DNA of 64,000 nucleotides from Benincasa hispida (GCF_009727055.1 NW_024064153.1:373597-437596), one strand, 5' to 3'; shown: positions 12,575 through 25,083, counted from the stretch's first letter. Numbers and translations: made by a program. Notes: generated by a model from the sequence alone, not told the origin.

Positions 12575-14545
12575 GCATTCACAAACATACAAACTAGTTA
12601 TGCATATTGGAACAAACTACGACGTGCTTTATAAATTAAATACAAAAAGAGTGAGAAACTTACCTTTGAAGAACTCTTCTTTCACAGGTCTCTCACTCTC
12701 GTGAAGACTCGAACCATCAATATCTCGCTGTTGCTTAGAACACTAACCCAATAGTCAAGTGGATCGTTTGGTTAACCATGAATAATCTTCTCCACAAATA
12801 GGCAACCTTTCGTACACCACCACTTAGTAACCTTGGTATTATCGGAGTGAGAATCTAAGAGGTGTGGGCTCTGTTGGATTTGGTAGAGGGAAGGAGGAAA
12901 CAACGATCGAACTCAACGACCAAGCAAGTTGGAGAGTATAGTGTCTATCGTATAGACTTTATGCTTGATCGTTTAGTAAAAGTCAGCAGGTATATGATCG
13001 TTTAGGGAAAAAAAAACAGCTTAATCGTTTACACGATTGTTTAGTGAATCTCGCTAAGGTGCGCGATCGTTTAGTAAAACTTTACACGATCGTTTAGTCA
13101 AAAGCACGTGTACATGATCGTTTAGACAAACACTTGAAGCTGTCGTGTAGTCTTTCGTGAGCTAAACGATTAACAGTGTACTTAATGAAGCGATTCAGCG
13201 ATACTCTTCCAAAAATGAAAACATTTTTCATTTTATCCTTAAGTTATGAAAACTGAATACAACCTACCGCTTTCACGCACGGTTAAAGGAGAAACCACCC
13301 ACAATTATCTCATAATTGTTTTAATTATAAATAAATATAATAACTAACTTATCATATTATATTTATAATCTATAGTTTTAATATCATATCATATGTAACA
13401 TTTAAACTATAGTTCTTTTCTCTTTTACTTGATACAAAGCATATTTGTATCATTTTCCTCCAATTAATGTATCTCATACATCATGTCAATTATATCATAT
13501 ATAACTGAACCTGTTTAATCATATCATATATAATCAAACTCTCTCTTGTCAATTTGAACACTTCAAACTGACCCAAAAACTGATTCTCAACTTGAATCTA
13601 TTGAGCTACCAAGGGGACCTTACGGACCTGTAGCTTGAAGCTCCAACGACACGTGAATAGCTGACTAAACTCTTTAGTCATGCGATCCACCATCCGTTAA
13701 CTGTCGGACACTCCACTAAAGATCGACAGCTGCACTCTTCTCACTACAGATATATTTCTGTGTCCATCGGATATAACCAGTCAATAGTACGATAGCCCTT
13801 CACAGATACTTGTAAATACAGCTTGGCCAATTTACCATTTTGCCCCTGTAGTTATATCTAACTTCTTAAGTACCATTGATCCCTTTAAGGAATAATACAT
13901 CATAGTCCTACTATGAGTAGACATTTCTCGAGCCATGAGAAAGTGTGCGGTTCCATATTGTTCAAGCCCCGGAATCAACCATTAAGGGAGTTATCTATCT
14001 ATTTACCCCTCCTTCGCGGAAGGAGTAAATTCCATCTTGTGTAGCTGAGTTCCCAGCTCTCAAATCAGACAAATCCCCAAAGTGGTAGGTTTGAGTCGGC
14101 AATGTGGTCACTCACACCCATGCAAATTAAAGGATTTCCCTCAAAGGCAAGAGTTTCCAACTCATTCAAGATTAAGGTCATGTTACCTATGGTTATCCTA
14201 GTGAAGTGAAGTCTCTGTCATGAACGACGTTATATAACGAGACTACCACTTCGTGGTCCGGTCTTATACAAGTTCCTTTATATAGGACGCCCCCGCTCAC
14301 ATGTCTTCATATGAATGATCAGGATTAGACCATCTGTAGCACGTCACAACACTTGTAACTATCTACAAAGCGGGCCGTATCCATAGTGTCACCAGGATAA
14401 GGTTTCCTTCTTATATACATATACTACATACCATTTTGGTTATCACTTAAGGCATGATCCACTTGTATGTGTCCACATACATGCTTAAGTTACAACGAAA
14501 ACCAGAGATCTTAGTTTATTGGTTTGTGGTAAATGCAAATTGTCC
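12575..14545 (-). mobile_element. LTR, family A, truncated at both ends
   Basis: It aligns with the reverse-oriented LTR A at 26175-28328 from about 12575 (a block ending gttatgca) to about 14545 (gtttattggtttgtggtaaa). The A/B/C core is present. The zone 12960-13200 contains five exact copies and several variants of the 10-mer GATCGTTTAG. The expected terminal sequences on either side are missing. It probably began as a solo LTR and was then clipped. Confidence 0.7.
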
Positions 14546-15701
14546 TAAGCACGAAAGATAAACCTCCAACCTCATTATGAAGAACCAGACGAAAAACCAG
14601 AGTGGTAGGCCTTTCAAATACTTAATTGCAATTTATAGTTGAAAAATTTAAACCATGGTGAGAGATTGAGAGTGAATTAGGGATAGAAACGGGGTGGGTC
14701 AGGGTTAGGGATGAAACCCACATCCCCGTCTCTATGGAGTTTTTTTATCCCTATCCCCACCTCATTCTCTATTTTGGGGAGTCAGGGTGGAGTCGAAAAA
14801 TCCTCTTTCGGACATCGTGTCCACGCGAGAAAAAAAATTTTCATTTTATTTTTTTAATTTAAAATTAATTAAAATTTGGTATTTATAATAAATTTTAAAT
14901 ATTTTATGTAAAAAGTTAGTTTAATATTATTTTATTTGTTTAAATGAATACTTAAAAAAATATTCTAGTACTTCTATTGTAAATTTAATAAAAAATTAAA
15001 GTTATTAATATTATGGAATTAAAATTAAGTTTTTTTTTTAACAAATAACATCCCCGTCCCCATCCCATCCATGATTGAAGACCTTATTTAACTCCTCGGT
15101 TTTATCCCATACTCGGTCAAATCGAGGATTCCTTCGATCGGGTGGGGACTCGACCCGGGGGGACTTTTATCAGAAAATAGACTAAATTTCTTGAAAAGAA
15201 AAAAAAATAAAATGGTTATCAAATGAGGTTTAAATTTTTAGAGTTAAGATACATTCAACAAGTTTTTGAGTCAAAATTGAGTTAAAAAAAAAAAAAACTC
15301 AAGAAATTGTAAAAAATAATCGATAACTTGTAGAAATACAAGTTATTGCGACTTAATAATTAGAATAATCGATACTCTTGAGTGGAAATTTTCTTAGCAC
15401 TAAAAGAAAATGGAGCAAAAAAACATTTCTAACATTAGTATAAGTGCAAAACTAAAATCCATATTATACCAGACACTAACTTATTGAGAAATGCAAGGAA
15501 TAATTGAAAAAATAAAAACAAAGGATTCGGCTCCCTTGCGTCAAAGTGGCCATGTGGTAGCAAGCGATGCAGTGAACTAAGTGAAACACAAAAAGGGGAC
15601 CTCAGACAACAGGTGGATGCTACTTGAAAAAAAAGCCTAACACATTTTCCATTTTATTAAAATAAGCAAAGGATGTCGTCGCACCTGTCATTATATACAA
15701 C
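14546..15701. other. Gene-free stretch with a GC-rich, possibly hAT-derived block
   Basis: No coding region is recognised. Between about 14678 and 15175, two G- or C-rich blocks (acggggtgggtcaggg near 14690, and the ccccgtccccat and gggtggggactcg blocks near 15053-15160) flank an AT-rich middle. This resembles the ends of the hAT element at 35988-39944, which also carry ggggacggg-type sequence. A small non-autonomous hAT derivative is possible, but clear terminal repeats and an 8-bp target duplication are not visible. The remainder is AT-rich, with long A runs. Confidence 0.35.
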
Positions 15702-16498
15702 TGTTTGGTGAAAATTCATTTTTTTCAAAAAACAAATCAAAAGGGAACCAACCTTTGGTTGGAGAATCCCATATTGGAAAATTTATAAAACGAAGTCTCC
15801 CTTTTGTACTCCAACCTTGGGCTATGGGTTTGGGTCTTAAGGGGTACGCATGTTTTGTAGGGAGTAAGAAGATAGACCAATGTGGGTTCGACGGACGTCC
15901 CACATACGCACCATCGTCCGGTCGAATGGGCGAGGCACATGTATGTGATTATTTTTTAATAAAGTATTATTATTTTTTGTTATTTATTTCATTATTTTTA
16001 TTTTCTTTTTTAAAAAGAAAAATAAATTCCTCAGTTGGCCGCGTCTTCCGGCAGTACGCCTTTCGCGCACACGTTGAGAGGCCGATCACGCTTCTCTCAC
16101 ACAGCAATTTAGTTCTGAAGGCCTATAAAATGTGCGTTCTTCAACAGTTTAAAGCACAACACTTCTTCCATTCCCTTCGTTCTCCTATGCTTATTTTTTT
16201 CTTCCCTCTATTCCGTTTTCCAAGCATTCAGTTAGTAGGGTGTGTGTTCTGATATGTAACAGTGCATTTACAATCGAATTTTCTTTTTTGGGTTGTTTTA
16301 TCCTGGGGACGACGTGGCAGTATTTCTGAATTGCTTGTACACTTATGTAGAGCTGCGAAACGTTTTAAAAAGAACGAGCTCCACGACTCAGCCTATAATG
16401 AGCTTTTGTTTTGGAGGTTCCGTTCTTTGCCCGACCACCGTTTCTTGATCATTTGTGGCTGTCCTGATTGTCGTCTGAGGGTCTTGTCATTTACAACA
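15702..16498 (+). repeat. 5' LTR of the copia element
   Basis: It begins tgtttggtg and ends ttacaaca. It matches the 3' LTR along its length, for example in aacctttggttggagaatcc and ctataaaatgtgcg. It is 797 bp long; the 3' LTR is longer, mainly because of a poly-A expansion. Confidence 0.9.
16124..16130 (+). promoter_or_regulatory. TATA box of the 5' LTR
   Basis: TATAAAA lies inside a block conserved in both LTRs (again at 25548-25554), about 370 bases before the LTR end. That is a plausible site for the U3/R boundary. The transcription start is inferred, not seen. Confidence 0.55.
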
Positions 16499-16527
16499 AT
16501 TTTAAGATGATTTCTTTTATATCATAA

Positions 16528-17318
16528 ATGGCCCTCGCTAGCAACGATATTATGATATCCAACCTAAATCGTCCATTTCAGTTCAAAGGAGATAACTTCA
16601 AACGGTGGAAGAAAAAGATGTTGTTCTTTCTTACCGTCAAGAAAGTTACTGACACATGTTCCAAAGATAAGCCGATCGTCCCGTTAGAAGAACCAACTGA
16701 ACAACAGATAAAAGAAGCTGCTGATTGGGAGGAGAAATATTTTCTATGTAAGAACTTTATATTAAATGGTTTGACGATGATCTATATGATTACTACAACA
16801 CGATAAAGACAGCGAAGGAGGTTTGGGACGCCCTACAAAAGAAGTACGACATCGAGGAGGTCGGGTCGAAGAAATATGCTGTCTGCCATTATCTCAAGTT
16901 CCAGATGACAGATGGCAAATTTGTGGAGCCCCAGTCCGATGAAGTGCAGAAGATAGCCCATAAGATAATTGCTGAAAGTATGCCTCTAGACGAATAATTC
17001 TAAGTTGTTGTTATTATTCATAAACTGCCCCCTTTATGGAAGAATTTTAAGAATACTTTGAGGCATAAAACCAAGGAGTGTTCCTTGGAGAGTCTTATTA
17101 CCTGGCTAAGGATTGAGGAGGAAGCCTAGAAGCAGGACCAGAGGGAGGAGGTGAACAGGGTTCCTGGGAGATCCGCCTCTGCCACGGTAAAACCTGACCA
17201 AAAATCAAAGGGGACAAAGAGGAAAGGTTAGAACCGTGGCTCCAGCAACCAGAACCAATAGAAAAAACAAAAACCCCCTTCAGGAGAAACGATACAGTTC
17301 CTTTGCTTTAATTATAAT
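16528..17318 (+). pseudogene. Copia gag, 5' part, broken
   Basis: The ATG at 16528 follows the 5' LTR by 30 bases. The first 92 residues are a typical copia gag start with NRPFQFKGDNFKRWKKKMLFFL. Translation then continues in other frames through the EVWDALQKKYD and KYAVCHYLKFQM blocks, a [13 protein letters not shown] block and a basic, Q- and K-rich tail. Stops occur near 16804, 16995, 17128 and 17229. The last codons before 17319 are the start of the CCHC zinc knuckle, which LTR A interrupts. Its second half resumes at 19437. Confidence 0.85.
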
Positions 17319-19431
17319 TGTTGGGATGGGTGTCCTAATTCTCCCAGAGTCTCGTTGTTTGTAATGTTACACATTGTTTGATGTATAAAATAATTGTTAT
17401 TTCATTCTGGCATTTACTCATATCCAATAAACAAAGCTCCTTGGTTATCTTATGTGAACTTAGGCATGTATATGTGGTATACAAGTGGATCATGCCTTAA
17501 GTGATAACTTAAATAGGTCTGTAGTATAAGGATTAAGGTGGGATACCTGATCCTGGTGACACTATGGATATGGTCCACTTTGTAGAGGTTTGCAAGTGTT
17601 ATAGACTACTATAGATGGTAGATCCTGACCATTCATGTGGAGACGTGCGAGCGGGGGTGTCCTATACAAAGAGTTTGTATAAGGCCGGACCACGAGATGA
17701 CTAGACTCTGTATATAATGTCGTTGATACTAAAGACTTACATCTCACCTATACGACCAGAGGTGACACGACCTCAATCTTGAGTGTTTTAGGAACTCCTG
17801 CCTTTCAGGGCGGTCCTTTGATTAATATGGGTGAGAGTGACCAGATTGCCAACTCAACATGCCTACCTTTTTGGAGACTTGTCTGATCTGGGAGCTGGGA
17901 ACTCAATCTACAAGATGGAATTCACTCATTTTTCAAAGCAGGGATAAGTAGAGAGATTGCTCCCTTAAGGGCTAATTTTGGAGCTTGAACATAGTGGCCA
18001 CAACTTCTCTTTAGAAGAGAGGACTCAGTCATAGTAGGACTATGACTTATGTTCATTAGAGAGATCAGTGGTACTTAAGGAGTTAGATGTAACTACAGGA
18101 GCATAATGGTTATTGGCCGAGCTGTACTTACGAACGACCTGTGAAGGGTTGTCGCACGGCTGATTGGTTAAGATGAACACATAATATATCTGTGGTAAGG
18201 AGAGTTCAGCTATCGATCTTTAGTGGAGTGCTTGGCAGTTAACAGATGGTGTATCCCATGACTAAAGAGATTAGTCAGTTATTCACGTACCGTTGGAGCT
18301 TCGAGCTACAGGCCCATGAGGTCCCCTTGGTAGCTCAATGGATTCAGTTGAGGATCAGTTCTTGGTGTTGATTTGAAATGTGTAAATTAACAAGAGGTAA
18401 TTCGCTTATATATGATATGATCGGTATGGTGTATAGGATACATCTAGTGGAGGATTAATGTAAATGAGATTTACATTAAGTGTCATGGAATAGAAAAAGA
18501 GTTATGGTTTATATGTTTCATGAGATGAAATATTAAACTATAGGTTATAAATATAGTATGGTAAGTTTGTTATCATTTATATTTATAATAATATTAATTA
18601 TTGGATAATAATATCTTTTTCTCTAATAACCAATTGAGTGGGAGGTTATTGGTGGCTTCATGGTAACCGTGAGATAAAAGGAAAATTGTTCTCCTAATTT
18701 TAGTAAGTTTTGAAAGGTTGAAAAAAATTGAATTTGAGAATTCTCTCTTAGAAAATAATCTCACGGAAGTTGTCAAGTAAATAGGATTTACTAAGCGACA
18801 ACTTGGAGCAAGCTAAACGATCGTGTAGTGTTTATAGGCGATAGACACGCAGCTAAGCGATGAGCTAAACGATCGCTTAGCTTTTGCTAGACGATCACTT
18901 AGCTTTTGCTAAATGATTGGACATCGACCTATGCGATAGGTTCAACCTTTTCTCATTTGGTCAATCATTTACATGATTGTTATTTCCTCCGTCTTCTGCC
19001 TCAAACCAAGTCCACACAAAGCCCATCCTCTGAATTATCACAACGAGAATACCGAGATAGCCTTCTTGGTGGTGTCATACTCAACTTGACGTCATCGAGG
19101 TTCTGTGGAGGCTGTTCGTGTTGTGGGGGTGTTTGTGACCAAGGCGATCGCTGAGTTCGAGTGCACAGTGTTCGTCCAGTGTGGCGGTCGTGTTGGACGA
19201 GTGTTCGAGGTTGCTGTGTTTGAGTGTTCGTGATCGAGGGGCTTGGCGATGAGTCTAAAAATGTGTGTAGAGTTTCTTCTTGATCATTTGTAGTTATCAT
19301 GCTGTAATTTCTGTAATGAATGCATAACCATATGTTTCTGTTTATGATTGTAATTGTTAAGTTCATGTATTATTGTAATTTGGAATGATCTTTCCGCTGC
19401 TCATGGAAATTCTCATGATCGATTTCCTTCA
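17319..19431 (+). mobile_element. Solo LTR, family A, inside the gag zinc knuckle
   Basis: It begins TGTTGGGATGGGTG and ends gatttccttca. The target duplication ataat is perfect (17314-17318 and 19432-19436). Length is 2113 bp. It carries the A/B/C LTR core (for example ggtccccttggtagctca near 18320) and, at 18790-18925, reversed copies of the GATCGTTTAG motif. No internal domain is present. It is the best-bounded copy of family A and defines its ends. Confidence 0.88.
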
Positions 19432-19520
19432 ATAATAAACCTAGACAATTGGCTAGGAACTGTAGGAAGAAGCGTCGTCCTGTTGGTTAGGCGAACCTGA
19501 CAGAAGAATCGTTAGTTGCC
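19432..19520 (+). pseudogene. Copia gag, remaining zinc-knuckle half
   Basis: After the ataat duplication, the bases at 19437-19470 encode the second half of a CCHC knuckle (ending LARNCRKK), with the expected His replaced by Gln. The first half, with its second Cys replaced by Tyr, sits just before 17319. The gag region then runs, with a stop, to the protease start at 19521. Confidence 0.75.
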
Positions 19521-19820
19521 ATGATCACAAAAGTAAATGTTATCGGTGGTTGTGAAGGATGGTGGATAGACACTGGCGCTACACACCATGTCTGTCACGA
19601 CCTTAGTCTCTTTAAAACTTATATTGAAACTAAGGATAAGAATATTCTGTTGGGGGATCACCACTCCATGAAAGTTGTTGGAACCAGTGCGGTAGAACTA
19701 AAGTTTACCTCTGGGAAGATCCTTACGTCAAAAGACGTTTTACACATTCCGGAGATAAGAAAGAACTTGGTCTCGAGCTATCTCTTCAACAAAGCCGAGT
19801 TACTCAAATCATTGGAGTAG
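19521..19820 (+). pseudogene. Copia aspartic protease
   Basis: The 99-residue frame contains WWIDTGATHHVC, the DTGA active site of retrotransposon aspartic proteases, preceded by a VIGGCEG block. It is followed by the copia protease pattern: ILLGDHHSMKVVG, SGKILTSKDVLHIPEIRKNLVS. It would cleave the gag-pol polyprotein. The catalytic triplet looks intact, but flanking stops and frame changes disconnect it from gag and integrase. Confidence 0.9.
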
Positions 19821-20468
19821 ACTTATATATCCTTGCAAAAAATAATGTATTCATAGGAAAAGGATATGCAACTGAGGGAATGTTCAGATTAAATTTAAAC
19901 CTTAATAAAATGAAATCTTTTGTGTATATGTTGTGTTCTATGAATGTTTGGCATGATAGACTCTGTCATTTGAATAAAAATTTAATTAGTAATATGATTA
20001 GGTTGGAAATGATAATTAAGTTATTCACGAATGAATTTGATAAATGCGAGTATTGTAGTCAGGCTAAAATTACTAAAACTCCACATAAACCTGTATTTAG
20101 GATTTCTGAGCCTCTAGATTTAATTCATTATGATTTATGTGAATTTGATGGCATCTTGACTGGAACAGTAAAAGATATTTCGTTACTTTTATTGATGACT
20201 GCTCTGATTTTACTTTTGTATATTTGCTAAAAAAACAAAAGTGACGCTTTTGATGCCTTCAAATTATTTGTTTATGAAGTAGAGAATCGGTTTAATAGAA
20301 TGATTAAAAGACTTCGTAGTGATAAGGGAATTGAATACGACTCGGACAACTTTAATGAATTCTGTAATTCACAGAAATAATACACGAAAAGACTACACCT
20401 TACTCTCCTTAAATGAACGGAAAAGCCGAAAGGAAAAATAGAACTTTAGCTGAGCTAGTAGTTGCTAT
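19821..20468 (+). pseudogene. Copia pre-integrase zinc finger and integrase core, 5' part
   Basis: The frame at 19880-20230 holds the HHCC-type pre-integrase motif (WHDRLCHLN, later CEYCSQAK) and the start of the integrase core (PLDLIHYDLCEFDG). Other frames continue with the RLRSDKGIEYDS block, which carries the second catalytic Asp, and reach a YSP..NGKAERKNR block near 20400-20445, which carries the catalytic Glu. The domain is cut at 20468 by a solo LTR B and resumes at 22476. Confidence 0.85.
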
Positions 20469-22470
20469 TGTTGGGTTTTATGTCCTAAAACTCGCAGTTT
20501 GTAAAAATTAAATATATTCTATTATCAATAAAGATGTTATTCAACATTTCTTCAATAAAGGTATTGAATCTATTAATTGCATACATAAAGTCTAAATCCA
20601 ATAAACTAAGATCCATGTCTATTATATGAATACTTGAACTTTATGTAGAGACATAGAGATGGATCGAGTTTGAGTAAATAGCCAAAACGATCTATAGTAT
20701 ATGATTAAGATTGAGTATCTTATTCTGTAGCTGTTACAAGTTATTGTAAAGATACTATAAACGAAGTGATCCAGATTCGTTCATGTATTAACAGAGGAGT
20801 TCGGGCGTCCTATGCAATGAGTTTGCATAAGATCGGATCAAGAAATAAGTCACTCTTACTTTATAATGTTGTTTACTGTTTAAGACTGACTATTTTGCTT
20901 AGATAACCTTGGTAACTCGATCTTAATCCTGAGCTAACTATGAACTCCTGTCTATTCGGGATTATCCTTAGATTTGCATGGGTGAGGGTTGGCTCAACAA
21001 CGTCGACTCAATAAGCCTCCCATTTCAGGGGTAAGACCGGATAAATAGCTGGGGACATAGGGTACAAGACGGAATTCACGCTAACCCGATTTAGCGAAAG
21101 GAGAAAGGTTGTTCTCTTAAGTACTAAATCCAGGTATTGAACAAGGGCCCCCACCTTCTCACTGGCCCACAAGGGATTCAGTTTAGTGATTAGATCATAA
21201 ACCAAATGTTCATTAGAGGATCAGTAGGAACTTAAGGAACAAGATGTAATATCAGGGGTAAAAAAACACAGTGACCCAGTAATTATTATGAACAACCTAT
21301 GAAGGATCGACTTACTAGTTATGGTTAAATCATGTGGATACAAATATATGTACAATGAGGAGAGTGCAACTATCGAGCTATAATGGTGTGACTTGATAGT
21401 TAACGAATAATGATTAATTTGGTCTAAAGAGTGTTAGCCAATTAATCTTAATCATTGGAGCTCATAATCTGTAGGTCTATAAGATCCCTCTATTAACCCA
21501 TAAAACATGAACAACTTGAATTATTAAATTGAGTGAATTGTGAATGATATCAATTTGAAATATTCAAATTGAAATTAGGGTTTGAATTTGAATAAGTTTA
21601 AATTCAAATTAGGGTTTGTATAATTATATTTGATATAATTATTTAACATTTAATTTATTGAAATTAAAAGAAATTGGAGAGTTTATAATATTTAAATATT
21701 GATTTAAATATTAATTACATGAATAGGATTCATGTTTAAAATTAGATGTGTGATTAATTTTATATTTGATATTAAATTAATTAATTAATTAAATATCTTT
21801 AATTAATTAAAAATCTAATTAATTAAATATCTTTAATTAATTAAAAATCTAATTAATTTTCAATTTTAAAATTCAATTTCATATTTTTTTTTTGAAATTT
21901 TGGAATTTGATTAATCGAGAATTAATCAAATTGTTTTAATTAATTTAGAATTAATTGAAAGGTTTGGAAATTGGAAAAAAAACTAAGTGGGGTTTTCCCA
22001 TTTTTCCTCCAAGTAGGAGATGTTCTTCCTACAATCACACACAAATCGCATTAAATCTTCAAGCAGCTGCTAGCTATTAAGCTAAAGAGATGTTACTTGT
22101 ATGTATTCAGTGATTAAAAGCACTGATTTTTGAAGAAGTAGATAGAATTTGCAGCTGGAAAATCGATTTTCAGTTAATCTTCTTCTTCCTTTCAAAACCC
22201 ATAATTTCACTTCACAAATTCACTCAAATTTGAGTTCCACCACTCAAATTCAAGGTTGAGAATAGTAGAGAAGATCTCTTGGTGGTTCACTGTCAATTTG
22301 GAGATGATTTGGAGTGAAGAGTAGCTTGGATTTGGGAGAAATCATCAAAGGTATGTTCTTAAAACCCTCTTTTGAATTTCTGAAATAACATGCTTTAGAA
22401 CTCAAATTAAAAGTAAGTAGAGTGCTTATTGATTCTGTTTGCTTCCGTTGCATGCTTGTGTATTCCATTA
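20469..22470 (+). mobile_element. Solo LTR, family B, inside integrase
   Basis: It begins TGTTGGGTTTTATGTCC and ends ...tattccatta. The target duplication is gctat (20464-20468) and actat (22471-22475), with one mismatch. Length is 2002 bp. It has the A/B/C core and the family B AT-rich zone with repeated aattaattaaatatcttt around 21780-21860. Taking out the insert and one duplication copy rejoins the integrase codons without a frame change, which confirms the boundaries. Confidence 0.87.
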
Positions 22471-22475
22471 ACTAT

Positions 22476-24470
22476 CTTACTTAGTTCAGAAGCCACGTCT
22501 TATGGGTGGGGTAAAATCATCCTTATCGTGTGTTATGTCCTAAATAGAATCCTAAAGTCTAAAAACACAACTTCACCTTACAAAATTCTCAAAAATAAGA
22601 AACTAAACTTGTCTTATTTTGGAACATGGGGTTATCTAGCCTTTGTAAGGATTCCAAACTCGAAAAGGAGAAGGGTAGAGACTAGAGCCTATGAGTGCAT
22701 CTTTATAGGTTATGCCTTAAATAGTAAAGCCTATAGGTTCCATGATCTAGTAAACCAAGTGATCATTGAATCAAATGATGCCGATTTCTTTGAGGATAGA
22801 TTTTCTTTTAAATCAAGGAATAGTGGGGGCTTGGGATCCAATGGTCTAACCCCAGTTAGAAATCCTACCTCTACAAAGGAAACTGAACCAGAACCTAGAA
22901 GAAGCAAAAGAACTAGAACCGTCAAGGATTTCGGGGATGACTTCCAGACCTATAATGTAGAAGAAGATCATAAAGATCTAAAAGCTGCCTTATCCTCATT
23001 AGATACCAACCTATGGCAAGAAGCCATAAATGATGAGATGGATTCACTTAAGCCAAATAGAACTTAGCACTTAGTAGATCTACCCCCAGGTTGCAAGGCA
23101 ATAGGGTGCAAATGGATCTTAAGGAAGAAACTTAGACCTGATGGAACTGTAGACAAGTTTAAAACCAAGTTAGTGGTAAAGGGCTGTAGACAAAGAGAAA
23201 ATGTAGACTTCTTTGACATCTTCTCCCTTGTCACTAGAATTACCTCAATCTGTGTCCTGTTTTCTCTCGCTGCCCTTTATAACCTCGTAGTACATCAGAT
23301 GGATGTAAAGACTGCCTTCCTAAACGGTAAACTTGAATAAGAGATTTACATGGAATAACCTGAGGGTATTGTAATCCATGGTCAAGAAAATAAGTTGTGT
23401 AAATTATACAAATCTCTCTATGGACTGAAACAAGCTCCTAAGCAATGACATGAAAAATTTGATGACCTAATCCTATTTAAAGGTTTCAAGGTTAATGAAA
23501 GTGACAAATGCATCTACTATAAGTTTGAAAATAATCTTCGCACAATCCTATATCTATATGTAGATGATTTGTTGATATTTGGGTCGAACTTGCACGTCAT
23601 AAATGATGTGAAACCAATATTAAGTGCATACTTTGACATGAAAGACTTAAGAGAAGCTAGTGTAATCTTAGGCATAAGAGTGACTAGGTCCGAAAAGGAA
23701 ATTTCTTTGGATCAATCTCACTATGTAGAAAAGATTCTAAAGAAGTATAATTACTTTGAATGTAAACTAGCACGTACTCCTTATGACCATCGTGTTAAGT
23801 TGTTCAAGAACACTGGTAACAGTGTTAATCAATTCGAGTATGCAGGTATCATAGGCAGTCTTAGGTACATTGCTGACTGCACTAGGCCTGACATAGCTTA
23901 TACTATAGGATTACTTTGCAGGTTGACAAGCAGACCTAGAAAAGAGCAATGGAATGCTATAGAAAGGGTTATGAGGTACTTGAAGAAAACTCAAAACCTA
24001 GGATTATATTATCAGAAGTTTCCCGCTATCTTGGAAGGATTCAACGATGCTGACTGAAAATATTTTTCGGATTATTCAAAGTCTACAAGTGGCTATATCT
24101 TTAATATAGCAGGCAGAGCTGTCTCTTGGAAGTCCAAGAAACAGACTATTTTAGCCTAATCTATGATGGAGACAGAAATGATTGCACTAGCAACAACTAG
24201 TGGAGAAACAGGTTGGCTTAGAAGTCTGCTATCAGAGATTCCCTTATGTGAAAAGCCGAACCATAGTTATCCAATGTGATAGTACTGCAGCAATCGCAAA
24301 AGTTCATAACCGTTACTACAACGAAAAGAGATGAAAAATACATCGTAAGCACAGTACCATTAGAGAGTTTCTCACTACTGGTACAGTTAGAGTGGATTAT
24401 ATACGAACTGATGAAAATTTGGTTGATCCTTTGATGAAAGGACTAGCCAGAGAGAAGGTTTTCAGAACCT
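22476..24470 (+). pseudogene. Copia integrase end, reverse transcriptase and RNase H
   Basis: In order: integrase C-terminal part (VCYVLNRI, NLSYFGTWGYLAF, YECIFIGYALNSKAYRF; 22476-22780), an acidic linker with EPRRSKRTRTVKDFG (about 22880-22940), RT from about 23068 (KWILRKKLRPDGTVDKF, MDVKTAFLNG, LYKSLYGLKQAP, and the catalytic YLYVDDLLIFG at 23545-23580), the RT connection region (to 24057) and RNase H (SKSTSGYIFN, SWKSKKQTI, a DENLVDPLMKGLAREK-like tail near 24415-24460). In-frame stops at 23065, 23338, 23356, 23446 and 24055 are all explicable by C-to-T or G-to-A changes. RNase H has further frameshifts. Confidence 0.9.
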
Positions 24471-25059
24471 CATAAAGGATGAGACTCGTGCTGATAGAAA
24501 GATAAATCACTGTGAGGAAAACCCAACCTGTAGACTGGAGATCCCAAGAAATAGGTTCAACGGGTAATAATTGATCACAAGTGATATATAGTGAATCATG
24601 CTAAACCAAGCACAAAGTTCCATTCCTATGACTTAGAGTCTAAGCATGATATCCTGAAGCGTATGAGAGGTTGAACTTAGTTTTTAATGAGATCTATACT
24701 TGATGACAAGTGGGGTACCTAGCTACAGAAGTACTCTTGATAGACTCACCTATGTGAATGTGGAAGTGGGGGTCATGTCTTATGGATTTTTTTAAGCAAA
24801 CTCTCTAGAGCGTTCACTAAACTGGGATACACGTGCTAGGCCTTAAAGCATGGAATTTCGAACTACACCCTAATGATACACTGTGTGAGATGCTGTTGGA
24901 GATAGAGTTCAAAACCAAGGGTACTATAGTATATTTACAATCATCTACACTACGTAAAGGTTCAAGCCGTAAGACACCTTTGCTTATGCACAATTTGTAT
25001 AGACTGAAACTGCTCGATGAATTTTTTTTCTCTTATGTTTAAATTTTCAAGTGAGGGAT
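24471..25059 (+). other. Copia 3' untranslated region with polypurine tract
   Basis: About 590 bases lie between the end of RNase H and the 3' LTR. I recognise no further domain in it; a 69-codon frame at 24833-25042 resembles nothing known to me. The final bases, tcaagtgagggat, directly before the LTR at 25060, are the likely polypurine tract for plus-strand priming. Confidence 0.65.
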
Positions 25060-25083
25060 TGTTGGGTGAAAATTTAATTTTTT

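Noticed and set aside
12960..13200. CRISPR-like array suggested by regularly spaced GATCGTTTAG
   Set aside because: The repeat is only 10 bp, spacing and flanks are irregular, and it lies inside a plant LTR. It is listed as a motif finding instead.
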